Assembly: GCF_013373865.1 (NCBI RefSeq)
Contig: NC_050476.1
Coordinates: 9,006,501-9,070,500 of the forward strand
DNA: 64,000 nucleotides
Direction: 5' to 3'
DNA from: Monomorium pharaonis
Lineage: Eukaryota > Arthropoda > Insecta > Hymenoptera > Formicidae
Made by a program: the position numbers and the translations under genes. This document shows, one piece after another, positions 11,100-21,016 of this stretch. Under the pieces are notes generated by a model. The model was not told where the DNA came from. It did not search any database and saw only the letters and a list, made by a program, of their open reading frames with translations. The stretch's first letter is position 1. Every line of letters starts with the position of its first letter.

Positions 11100-11850
11100 T
11101 GAGTGTGTGTGTGAATGTGGTGTACAGATAGAGAAAGCGTAAAGAAAGAAGATAAGCTCATCGCGGCGTGTATCAATGGCCGCGCGAAGAAGGAAGATAA
11201 GCTCGTCGCAGCGTGCATCAATGGCTGCGCGGGCGTGACGCTATACCTCGCAATGGCTGGGTGTGATCGCTGTGTTTATCAATGGTTGGGCGTGACGCAG
11301 CTTATCACCATGCGTACTAATGGGCGATCCTATTGAAGATGACTGCTAAATTAATATTAAATTAATGTAATTCAACGTAAATTAACATACATAATGTTTT
11401 TTGTATAAAATTAATACATTACTACATGCGTTTAAAAGAGTTAGCAACGACTCAACGTTTTATTCACATTATTAACGTTTTAACATACTTGTAACGTTCG
11501 TTCATGTACTTCTTACGTTCGTTCACATACTTTCCACGTTCGTTCACATACTTTCCACGTTCGTTCATGTACTTTCCACGTTCGTTTACGTACTTCTTAT
11601 GTTCGTTTCACGTTTGTTCACGTACTTCTTACGTTCGTTCACGTACTTCTTACGTTCGTTCACATACTTCTTACGTTCGTTTCACGTACTTCTCACGTTC
11701 GTTCACATATTTCTTACGTTCGTTTCACGTTTGTTTTAAACATCCTTACGTATATGTATAATCGTTTTTATGTACGTATGTATAACCATTTTACATATGT
11801 TTAACATCTTTTATATTTTTTGCTTTATTCAGAACGAAACATGTCGCGAT
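11100..11850. repeat. Minisatellite spacer between divergent ATPase and capsid genes
   Basis: The left part (11140-11330) holds two to three degenerate copies of a roughly 45-bp GC-rich unit (AAGAAGGAAGATAAGCTCRTCG..GCATCAATGGC). The right part (11470-11740) is an array of TACTTCTTACGTTCGTTCAC-like units of 19-25 bp. The short open frames across it are an effect of the repeats. Copies B and C have only a short shared promoter here, so this is an expansion or insertion private to A. Confidence 0.7.
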
Positions 11851-11857
11851 CTGAGGT

Positions 11858-11892
11858 TATTTATAGGCACGTAAAATCACGCATCGCTCAGT
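11858..11892 (+). promoter_or_regulatory. Core promoter of late/capsid module (Polinton A)
   Basis: TATTTATAG (11858-11866) is followed by the initiator TCAGT (11888-11892); the first T of the TATA box to the initiator A is 32 nt. Copies B and C show the same two boxes at exactly 32 nt. The ATG of the first gene follows within 10 nt of the initiator. Confidence 0.7.
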
Positions 11893-11899
11893 ATCAAAC

Positions 11900-12193
11900 A
11901 TGTATCTCATACTGTCACATCCCTCCAATATACTCGAATTGAGCGCCGAGCAGTTACAATTCGTGCCAAAACCTATTTTGCTACGCGTGTGTGGCAACTA
12001 CATCGAACACGTGTGGGACAGGCTTCCGGAACATATAAGGGCTGATATAGAGGTTCGAAGCTATCGTCGTTGCTACGAGCATTACAATCAACCGTGGCAG
12101 CGGACGCACATCGACGGACCCGCGCCGTTGATCAAAAATTGTGTCGAATGTCAGCTATCGCAACGGAAAAAAGGGACTGTGATCATTTGCTGA
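11900..12193 (+). CDS. Small protein of the capsid operon, unknown function (Polinton A)
   Basis: 97 residues starting MYLILSHPSNILELS. It contains YIEHVWDRLPEHIRAD and a basic, His/Arg/Tyr-rich middle (VRSYRRCYEHYNQ), and ends with a conserved GPAPLIKNCVECQ segment. The copy in C is similar but frameshifted; in B only the two ends remain. The last 46 nt overlap the start of the PLA2-like gene in another frame, an overlap also kept in C. First gene after the TATA/TCAGT promoter. No known domain is recognised; the CxxC could bind metal. Confidence 0.7.
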   Translation: MYLILSHPSNILELSAEQLQFVPKPILLRVCGNYIEHVWDRLPEHIRADIEVRSYRRCYEHYNQPWQRTHIDGPAPLIKNCVECQLSQRKKGTVIIC

Positions 12194-12818
12194 ATCGTGC
12201 GATAAACGCTCTTCCTTTCGAACTACACATTCCCGATTACCAGTTTTGCGGTTCGGGTACCCGGCTGAAAAAGCGATTAGCCAGAGGTGACCGAGGTATA
12301 AATCCGCTCGACGCGGCGTGTCGCAAACACGACATTGCGTACTCCCAGAGCAACGAGCTCACCGACAGACACGCGGCAGACAAGATACTCGCGGACAAAG
12401 CGCTAAAACGAGTAATCGCGAAAGATTCACCTCTCGGGGAAAGAGCAGCAGCTACTGCTGTCTGGGCAGCCATGAAAGCCAAGACAAAAATCGGTATGGG
12501 TATGAAGAAAAATTCAACGAAAAAATCGACAAAAAAAAACGTATACTTCAAGCTGCAAAACGTGGCGGTGCATTACCGATTTTACCAATATTGGGTGCAC
12601 TCGGATCCTTGATTGGTGGAGCGGCTGGTGTGGCAAAGGCGGTGAACGACAACAAAGCCGCGCGACGTCAGCTCGAGGAGTTACAGCGTCACAATCGCGC
12701 GATGGAAGGTCACGGCTTATATCTCGCCCCGTACAAACACGGGCGAGGACTGTATCTCGCCCCGTACAAACACGGAAAAGGTGTACAGAAGAAAAAAAAA
12801 ACGTCGAAGAAACATTAA
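12148..12818 (+). pseudogene. PLA2-like / hydrophobic minor capsid protein, frameshifted (Polinton A)
   Basis: The intact copy is in C (45979-46653). Part one is a parvovirus-type phospholipase A2-like fold: calcium-loop-like YQFCGSGT, then DAACRKHDIAY with the catalytic His-Asp pair, expected to help particles cross membranes. Part two is a Lys-rich linker, a Gly/Ala/Ile-rich hydrophobic stretch (GALGSLIGGAAGVAKAV), and two GLYLAPYKHG repeats with a basic end, resembling small core/minor proteins of adenovirus-like particles. The frame breaks in an A-run near 12530. The start (ATG 12148) lies inside the preceding gene. The gene ends through an A10 tract (12792-12801) that overlaps the protease frame. 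Confidence 0.82.
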
Positions 12819-12835
12819 CATTACCCGCAGGTGCA

Positions 12836-13120
12836 ACGACGTACGTACAATTGACGCAACTGGCAAAACGCGCGCGTATTCCATATTTCAGAGGTGTTTT
12901 TTGCGTAACGCGTTACCAACAAGTGGTGCGCGTCTAAACGAGAGTGGTATCGTAAATTTGGACGATACAACGGGCCTCGGTACTCACTGGGTGGCCTACG
13001 CAAAGAGGAGTAACCACATCGCGTATTTCGATAGTTTCGGCAATCTTCGACCGCCTAGAGAACTAGTACGATACTTTGGGGACGATGTGACAACGATTGA
13101 GTATAATCGAACGTCCTATC
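12836..13120 (+). pseudogene. Adenain-like cysteine protease, truncated (Polinton A)
   Basis: Adenovirus-type maturation protease. Catalytic His (GTHWVAYAK) and Asp (AYFDSFGNL) are present. The third residue, Cys, is missing because the gene stops at 13120, where arm X begins. The codon matching the ATG of copy B (22553) is ACG here, as in C, and the frame stays open upstream to the A-tract at 12792. A frameshift near 12899 (run of T) separates the first 20 codons from the rest. Compare the complete copy at 22553-22933. Confidence 0.85.
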
Positions 13121-14050
13121 AGTAGTAGAGCTAGGGCGGTTCTAACTCAAGTTGGAGTGGGGATAAGGGGAGGGGAGGGGAGGGTAATTAATCGAGGGGA
13201 GGGTAATTAATTGTAGGGGAGAGGGTATTTAATTGTAGGGAGAGGGTAATTAATCGAGGAGGAGAGGGTAATTAATAGAGGGGCAGTATTAATCGGGGAA
13301 ATTAATCGAGGGGATTAATTAATCTATCGCGAAAGAAGGGTTATCAAATAATTTATCGGGGAGGGGTAGGGTTAATCTATCACATAAATTTCAAATTTCT
13401 TTTGTTCTTATTGTTCTTTATAACAAACGTCTTTGTCATAAATTTTAAACTTTTTTTTTTCTTTTGTTTATTGTTTCTTTTTAACAAATTACCCTGTCAT
13501 AAATTTTGAACTTTCTTTGTTTATTGTTTCTTTTTAACAAATTACCCTGTCATAAATTTTGAACTTTCTTTGTTTATTGTTTCTCTATACCAAATGATAC
13601 TGTCATAAATTTCAAACTTCCTTTTGTTTATTGTTTCTTTTTAACAAATTACCCTGTCATAAATTTTGAACTTTCTTTTCTTTTTTCTTTGTTTATTGTT
13701 TCTTTGTAACAAATTATCCTGTCATAAATTTCAAACTTCCTTTTCTTTATTATTTCTCTATAACATATTACCCTATCATAAATTTCAAAACTCTTTTGTT
13801 TATTGTTTTTCTAACAAATGAGAAACTTGTCTTAACATGTTTTCGAAAGTCCTTTGTGCTCACCACCACCGCCGCTCAGGTAAAGAGACTTTATTATTTC
13901 ATATATGTAATGTAATTTTTATTTGATTATTTATAATTTGAGTTAGATTACATATGCATATGTATTCTAATTTAAATTATAAATAATTAAATAATAAAAA
14001 TTATATTACGTATATTCCACTCCAGTTACGGTTTGCTCTCTATCTCTCTC
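13121..14050. repeat. Arm X, left: repeat-rich terminal sequence
   Basis: Starts abruptly after the truncated protease with AGTAGTAGAGCTAGGGCGG. It then has a G-rich run with TAATTAATCGAGGGGA-like repeats (13160-13320), an array of about seven units of roughly 57 bp containing CCTGTCATAAATTT and TTTGTTTATTGTTTC (13385-13810), and a unique part with CACCACCACCGCCGCTCAGG (13860) and an AT-rich inverted segment around ACATATGCATATGT. The same blocks appear inverted at 42121-42858. It ends where the Polinton B TIR starts. No gene is seen. Confidence 0.8.
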
Positions 14051-14415
14051 CCACTACAATAATCGTATAAGCAGCGCCCTTATCTTGGCTGCTAGCGAGC
14101 GCCGATATCAGGCTGCTAGATTTTACAAACATAAAAACTTTAAATTTTTAAATAAATAAATAAATAAAATAAAATAACATGCGGATACTGTAGTCTGCGT
14201 TTAATATTATACCTGAAAAATTTCTTTGATACAATTGAACCTATAGTAACATAATAAATCTTAGCTTTCTCTTTTTCGAAATTCTTTTCAAAAGTCACGT
14301 GACTTTACAAATAAGTATATATAGGTAAAACTCTTAGAGCATCCCTTAGACGTTTTCAAGTCTGTTTACCCGAAAGTCTGTGTACAGTAGCAAATATTTC
14401 AAGTGTGATTCAGTG
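14051..14415 (+). repeat. Polinton B left terminal inverted repeat
   Basis: Begins CCACTACAATAATCGTATAA and matches the reverse complement of 27325-27696 with scattered differences; similarity fades near 14415. It contains the shared block CTTAGAGCATCCCTTAGACG and serves as the 5' leader and promoter of PolB. Confidence 0.88.
14291..14324 (+). promoter_or_regulatory. PolB promoter region in the TIR
   Basis: A perfect 16-bp palindrome, AAAGTCACGTGACTTT (14291-14306, CACGTG core), is followed by TATATATAG (14316-14324). The right TIR keeps the TATA-like run but has lost the palindrome's symmetry. About 120 nt separate the TATA box from the PolB ATG. Confidence 0.5.
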
Positions 14416-14443
14416 TATGAATAAGTAGTTTTTTTTTCCTCAA

Positions 14444-17400
14444 ATGGAGAACTTTGAGAGAGTGGAACGCGAACTCCTAGAAGAAGCAAACGAAGTCGCT
14501 ACATTGAGTAAATTTTTCACGTGGCTGCAATCATGTGAGGAGTGTATCGAACAACTCGAGGAACATAATCGTGCCAAGCGTCCTCGACTCACCATTGGAC
14601 AGAGACAATCTATGGTGGCGAGAATCGCTCGACTCGCGGGTGAAAAGGTGCGACTAGAAAGACGTTTTATGCACGTTGGTGGTAACTACGCGAGCACTAG
14701 TGACGATACTAATAACGCAAGACTTGAGTGGCGCGAAATAGATACTGCGTTCGAGAGCCGTATCTTAACCGGTGCAGTGATTAACGTGCGTCACATTGAG
14801 CCTCGTCATTTTCTAGAAGATGCTAAAGACATTGTGCTAGAGCGAGTGCGAGATGCTTTAGAAAGACACGGTAGTGTAAAAGTTAACACCGCGTTCAATG
14901 GCGAATTTATAGCAGGGGATAAACGTGCTAATAAGAGTATTACCACGAGAAACAGCGATCTTTTTAGAACATCAGACTTGGATGAGTGGTACAAGCGGTA
15001 CGTCATCGAGCCTACGTTAGCGTTGCTCGATGAATTTCAAGAACGTGATAGTGGGTGGGCGTTATCACGTATACTAAATTTAACAATTAATATAAATAAG
15101 TATAATCCTATGCGTGCGGGATGTCGTTTCACATTACCACGACCTATTATGCTGAAAAGAGCGGTAGTGAACGTGCAATCAAAAGACAATGCATGTTTCG
15201 CGTGGTCAGTGGTCGCCGCTCTACATCCTGCAGACAGAAATAGTGATAGAGTGTCGTCATACCCACATTATTCAGCAATTTTAAATTTCGGAGATATTGA
15301 TTTTCCAGTCGCGCTAAAAGACATTAAAAAATTCGAGCGACTCAATAACAACATTTCCATTAATGTGTACGGCGTCGAAGAGGAAAGATTTGTCCCCCTG
15401 CGACTTTCCGATGACAAGAAGGAGCAACATGTAAACTTATTATACATGCAAGAACCGCACAACGATAACATAGGCCATTTCACATGGATAAAAAATCTCT
15501 CTCGGCTCGTGGGATCACAATTGAGTAAAAAGGAACACAAAAAATACATTTGTGATCGGTAAGTAATAATTCTTTATAAACATATTTATAAAATTTTTTT
15601 AAATAAATAATAGTAAATTAAATTTTTTTCTTTTATTATTCACAGATGTTTACATTACTTTTATTCCGAGGAAAAGTTGAATATCCATAGCAAAGACTGT
15701 AATCAGATGAATGACTGCGCAATTCTTTTACCGAGTGAAAAAGACAAGTGGTTGAAATTCCGTAATCCCAAACATAAGGAGCGGCTACCCTTCATCGTAT
15801 ATGCCGATTTGGAGTGTGTGCTGCAGAAGACGCAATCTAACATGGAGCAAGAATCAACAACATACAAATACCAACACCATCAGGTATTTAGCATTGGATA
15901 TTACGTGCAATGCTCATTTGATGATACGTTATCCGTGTATAGATTTCGTCGCGATCCTGATTGCGTCACGTGGTTTACAAAACAGCTAGAAGAATTATCA
16001 CATAATGTTAAGACGCGTTTATCCGCCAATGTTCCCATGATTCCATTGTCAAAAAAACAGTGGGAGGCATACCGTAACGCGATACATTGTCATATATGTA
16101 ATAATTTGTTCGCGCCGGATGATTCACGAGTGCGCGATCATTGCCATTTAACCGGTAAATATCGTGGTCCTGCACATTCAAATTGCAACTTGAATTATAA
16201 AAATTCGTTTTTCATTCCAATAGTTTTCCATAATTTATCAGGTTATGATTCACACTTTATAATAAAGGAAATACCGCGTTTGAAGGTGGAGTTAGTTTAC
16301 TACCAATCACAAAAGAAAAGTACATTTCTTTTACCAAAACCGTTGAAGATACCACCGAAGAAGATTCGCGAAAACATATCCAGTTAAGATTCATTGATTC
16401 ATATAGATTCCTTAACACTAGTCTCGATAAATTAGCGTCATATCTTAATACTGATAAATTAAAAATTGTACGGTCAGAATTTTTAAATTTATCTAGCGAA
16501 GAATTTAGTTTATTAACGCGGAAGGGCGTATTTCCTTATGAATATGTGGATTGCGCGGACAAGTTGCAGGACACGTGTTTACCGCCGCGCAAATCATTTT
16601 ACAGTAGCCTGATCGGTGATACGGTGTCCGAGAGCGATTACGCACACGCTGAGAATGTCTGGAAGCGATTCTCTATTCAAACGCTAGGTGAATACAGTGA
16701 CTTATATTTAAAAACAGATGTTTTGTTATTAGCTGACATTTTCGAAAATTTTCGTGACACATGTATTCAAAGTTATGGTCTCGATCCTGCACATTATTAT
16801 ACACTCCCCGGATATACGTGGGACGCTATGCTAAAATATACTAAAATTACATTTGAACTACTCACAGACATTGACATGATATTGTTCATTGAGCGCGGTA
16901 TACGTGGAGGTTTAAGTCAATGTTCAGGTAGATATGCACAAGCGAATAATAAGTACATGCAGTCGTATGACTCATCTAAACCGTCATCGTACCTGATGTA
17001 CTTTGACGTCAATAATTTATACGGATGGGCAATGTGCCAACCTTTGCCTTACGCTAAATTTTAATGGGTTGAAGATATCTTAAATTTTAACGTGAACGCA
17101 ATTGCTCCGGATTCACCAACTGGTTACATTCTCGAGGTTGATCTCGAGTATCCTCAAAATCTTCACGACGCGCACGCCGATCTACCGTTCTGTCCGACGC
17201 GCGACAAGCCGCCCGGTACGCGAGAAGAGAAATTGCTTGCAACTGTTTGCGATAAGAAGCGTTACATCATTCATTATCGCAACTTGCAACAGTGCATGCG
17301 TCATGGTCTCCGCGTAACACAAATACACCGCGTGTTAAAATTCGCACAATCTCCATGGCTCCGCAAGTATATTGAATTAAACACACAATTCCGAACCCTT

Positions 17401-18208
17401 GCAAAAAATGATTTCGAAAAAAATTTATATAAACTTATGAATAATGCGGTATTCGGGAAAACTATGGAGAATGTGCGCAATCACGTTGACCTAAAACTGT
17501 TAACGAAATGGGACGGACGGTACGGCGCGGAGGCAATGATCGCAAAACCTAATTTTCACAGTAGAAGCGTATTTTCAGAGAACCTAATCGCTATCGAACT
17601 GCGTAATCTCGAGGTGAAATTCAACAAGCCGATCTACGTAGGAATGTGTATACTTGACATTTCTAAAATCTGTTTGTATGAATTTCACCACGAGTACATG
17701 CTACCACTGTATCGCGACAAATGCAAAGTAATGTATACCGACACCGACAGTCTCATATATCATGTCGAGTGTGAGAATATTTATGAAAATATGAAACGTG
17801 ATATTACAAGATTCGATACCAGCGATTATCCGATCGGTAATGCGTACGGTATGCCTCTTGAAAATAAAAAAGTGCCGGGTCTGATGAAGGATGAGAACAA
17901 CGGTGCGATAATGATCGAGTTTGTTGGACTCAGGGCGAAAATGTATGCAATGAGGGTGAATGGGAAGAAAGACACCAAAAAGGCCAAAGGTGTCAAGAGC
18001 AGCGTCGTCGCGCGAACTATAACATTCGATGATTATACACACTGTCTCCGTGAAGAAATCGAAATGACACGTCGCCAATCATGTATACGATCAAAGTTAC
18101 ATGAAGTATACACGATATCAGAAAAAAAATCGCCCTGAGCCCGTACGATGACTCGTGCCGGATTCAATTGAGACATTGCCGTGGGGACATTGGCGGATAC
18201 CTTTGTAA
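14444..18208 (+). pseudogene. polB: Protein-primed family B DNA polymerase, broken (Polinton B)
   Basis: Exon 1 is 14444-15558 and intact (371 codons); an 87-bp intron (15559-15645, GTAAGT..CACAG) follows; exon 2 is 15646-18208. Domains by nucleotide position: helical N-terminus; DNACFAWSV region (about 15184-15540); exonuclease I VYADLE (about 15800); endonuclease VII-like CHIC..DHCHLTG..CNL (16087-16195); exonuclease II GYDSHFI (about 16240); exonuclease III YSDLYLKTD (about 16695); motif A DVNNLYG (about 17003); motif B KLMNNAVFGK (about 17431); motif C YTDTDS (about 17735). Lesions: frameshift near 16272, TAA at 17062-17064, and a frameshift plus small deletion near 18125 that removes the tail. 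The natural stop is at 18206-18208. ATG 14444 matches the start in C. Confidence 0.93.
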
Positions 18209-18553
18209 TATATTGTATTAAATACGTATTTCATATTTGTATATTTTCTATTATGTATTTTGCATTTTACATGTATTTTTGTAGTTTTACATTTTATACT
18301 GTATATATTATACATTTTACACATATTTTATGTATTTTATATTTCTGCGTCTTTGTATTTTATATTTCACATATATTTTTATATATCTAAAACTCGTACG
18401 AAAAAAGATTTTTATACCTATTATATATTAAGGATAAGGAAGAAGGAATAATAAAGATACTCTTTGTTATATATCATAAAAATTTATTTGTATATTTTAT
18501 ACATTATACTTTTGTATGTTTATAATAAATAAATGTTTATTATTCTGTATGAA
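18209..18553. terminator. AT-rich convergent 3' region with poly(A) signals on both strands
   Basis: Low-complexity TTTTACATTTTA sequence between converging PolB and integrase. AATAAA for the plus strand is at 18450-18455. TTTATT at 18483-18488 gives AATAAA for the minus-strand integrase transcript. No gene is seen. Confidence 0.6.
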
Positions 18554-19501
18554 TCAAATGATATTGTCTTTGTGTATCCATGAATTGTGTGATCCATCGA
18601 ATCCCAACCACTTTACGTAGACCTCGTCACCGTTCCTGCGTAATATTTTTTCCACAAGAAATACATCCGGATGAGTCGTGCGATGTAATTCGTACTCGTA
18701 GAACGCTCCAGATATAGATTTTCCGCGATAATCCTCGAGTAGATAGGTTACGGGATTAGTATGCTGGACTTTAATGATTTTAAACACCTCAGTCGTCTAA
18801 TTTGGTGTATAACCCTTTTCAAAGACAGTTTTGTACTTGCTTACGCGTACAGAGTCACCCACTTTAAATTTCGCCGGACCGGCAATCTTTATAGCGTTGT
18901 ATACTGTAGCCAAGAGTCTTTCAGCTATTGCGGGAGTTACGTCAACGGGTCGCATGCCAATTGTTCGATGCTTTCGGGTATTGTAAGTAGACACGAGACG
19001 CGGTAACATATCAATCCATTTGTAATTGCCGTTGAACTGTTTCCACATGTCGTTTTTCAGCGTGCGATTGAATCGCTCAACGACCGACGCTTTCATTACA
19101 GAGTACGTAGAATAATGATTGATATCATGTTTTTTCAAGAGTTTCTGTACATCAGCGTTGTAAAACTCCTTCCCCATATCGGTTTGCAAGTTTTTCGGAT
19201 GTCTACTGCTCTCTCGAATTATCTTGGCGATAGCGTTAGCCGTCTCGCTTCCACCCTTGCTCTTGAGTGGTACAACCCACGCATACTTGCTCAACACATC
19301 GATGACAGTGAGTATGTAGTGATAGCCTTTGTTGAAACGCGAATACGGATGCATCTCAACGATATCAGCCTGCCACAAGTCGTCGTATCCTCGAACTATA
19401 ACACGTCTTCGTGGAAAATTTCTTCTTGCTGGAGCGTGCAGTTCCTCGACGAGTCGCAGTTTTTCCGAACTAACGCGTCTATTGAATTTCAATGATTTCA
19501 T
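18554..19501 (-). pseudogene. int: Retrovirus-like integrase with chromodomain, one nonsense codon (Polinton B)
   Basis: 315 codons from ATG 19501 to TAA 18554, with a single in-frame TAG near 18797 where copy A has TGG. Catalytic residues are all present: Asp in LWQADIVEM, Asp in QTDMGKEFYN, Glu in VVERFNRTLKND. A C-terminal chromodomain (FLVEKILRR..WLGFDGSHNSW) should steer insertion to modified chromatin. The stop lies before the chromodomain, so a truncated product would keep the catalytic core. Apart from this codon it is the best integrase copy in the window. Confidence 0.92.
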
Positions 19502-19549
19502 GTTTCGCAAACTTGATCAAGTAATAACGCGCGCGATGAAATTACACTA

Positions 19550-19830
19550 TGATTTATTTCGTTCTTTTACGTTCTTTTACGTTCTTTCACATTCATTTCA
19601 CGTTCTTTCACGTTCTTTCACGTTCGTTTCACGTTCTTTCGCGTTCTTTCACGTTCGTTTCGCGTTCTTTTACGTTCTTTCACGTTCGTTTCACGTTCTT
19701 TCACGTTCGTTTTACATTCTTTCACGTTGGTTTCACGTTCTTTTACGTTCGTTTCACGTCCTTTTACGTTCGTTTCACGTTCTTTTACGTTCGTTTCACG
19801 TTCTTTTACGTTCGTTTCACGTTCTTTCAT
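19550..19830. repeat. ACGTTC minisatellite
   Basis: About 280 bp of degenerate ACGTTCKTTYAC units (6 and 11-12 bp periods) lie between the starts/ends of the integrase and coiled-coil genes. In copy A these genes are only about 50 bp apart, so the array is an insertion or expansion. A related array sits at another intergenic site in A (11470-11740). Open frames across it are repeat artefacts. Confidence 0.75.
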
Positions 19831-19831
19831 G

Positions 19832-20980
19832 TTAATTTATAATAAGGCCAGCCTCGCGAAGTTCCTCAATTATTGACAACATCTCATTATCATGTGCATT
19901 GTGACCAGCTTGACGCGAAGTTTCAAGCAAACGTAAGCGATCCACTAGCTCGTTGGGATCATCCCAGTGCACGTAATCAATCGCGTTATCATTTAATGTC
20001 GCAACGTTAGGTAATCCTTTTCCAATCGTAAATTTATCATTTAATAACGGTGCAATTATATATTTATACTTATATCCCTTGTTGCTCAATAATCGACCGT
20101 GTGAAACGTGATTTCGTTTATGCGCGTTTGTAACCAACAATATGTTTTTGTACTTTCGTTTATCGTTTTCCGTGTAGAGGGAATCATCAGGATATCTCTT
20201 AAAGATTAGTTCGTAAAGACCCGGTGTGCCAACGTATCGCATACCGTCGACAATTATGTTATCTTCGCTGTCTACGTCAAACTTTTTACTACCAAGCATC
20301 ATTCCATCCTTGCCCAGATAAACACCGTAAACGATATCTATAATTTTCTCTTTTTCACCATGACCGCTGAGGAAATCTCCGATGTACTCTTGACCTAGCG
20401 GACCAAAGTGCTGCGACAACGCTTTTCGACCCTCTGGTGTTTGCAAACGATTTTGAACGATTGCTGCAAACGAATCGTCTGTCGTTTCAAAAACATCTTC
20501 GTTCTCGAGCGACTTGGGTTGTACAACAACCATACGCGGCGTGGACGTTATTGCTGGCGAATCCATCGCTGGTGAATCCATTGCATCATTTAACGTATGC
20601 TGATGCTGCTCATCCTGTATCGATGGCAAATCTACCGCGTCGTTTAATGTATACCGCATAAGTTTGTACGATTCGTTTAAGGTGTGATCCATCGAAGTGT
20701 TTTTTCGTTTCCTCTTTATCTTACTCTTTGTCGTATCCTTCTGAACAAACGACGTTTCAACATCATCGTCACGAGGCTCCTCTTTTATTGCGTGTGTACT
20801 AGAATTGTCAACAATCTTTTGCAGTGGTTCAATGAGAGGTTCAAAGTGTCTCTTGGTCAAGATATCCTCTTCGATCCTACCGGTCTTCAAGGCACGATGT
20901 TTTTTTCGGATTGATTCACTCGTTTTCTCAATCTCCTTTGCGATATTTTCACGCTCGCGTATATCTTTCTTTTCAGCCAT
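19832..20980 (-). CDS. Coiled-coil Polinton protein of unknown function (Polinton B)
   Basis: 382 residues, uninterrupted, from ATG 20980. Coiled-coil-prone N-terminus (EKTSESIRKKHRALKTGRIEE), a Lys-rich basic patch (KSKIKRKRK), a variable Asp/Pro/Ser-rich middle with LNDAMDSPA-like repeats, and a conserved C-terminal half with GPLGQEYIGDFLSG, YVGTPGLYELIFKRYP and a WDDPNELVDRLRLLE..EELREAGLIIN tail. It differs from copy A mainly in the repeat-rich middle, which suggests purifying selection on both ends when the element was active. Same slot and strand as in A. Function unknown; a structural, scaffold-like or nucleic-acid-binding role is possible. Confidence 0.82.
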   Translation of the reverse strand: MAEKKDIRERENIAKEIEKTSESIRKKHRALKTGRIEEDILTKRHFEPLIEPLQKIVDNSSTHAIKEEPRDDDVETSFVQKDTTKSKIKRKRKNTSMDHTLNESYKLMRYTLNDAVDLPSIQDEQHQHTLNDAMDSPAMDSPAITSTPRMVVVQPKSLENEDVFETTDDSFAAIVQNRLQTPEGRKALSQHFGPLGQEYIGDFLSGHGEKEKIIDIVYGVYLGKDGMMLGSKKFDVDSEDNIIVDGMRYVGTPGLYELIFKRYPDDSLYTENDKRKYKNILLVTNAHKRNHVSHGRLLSNKGYKYKYIIAPLLNDKFTIGKGLPNVATLNDNAIDYVHWDDPNELVDRLRLLETSRQAGHNAHDNEMLSIIEELREAGLIIN

Positions 20981-21016
20981 GTTGACGTTTGTTTAACGTT
21001 GACGTATCGATAACGA

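Noticed and set aside
11504..11761. FPRSFTYF repeat frame
   Set aside because: Artefact of the ACGTTCGTTCAC minisatellite.
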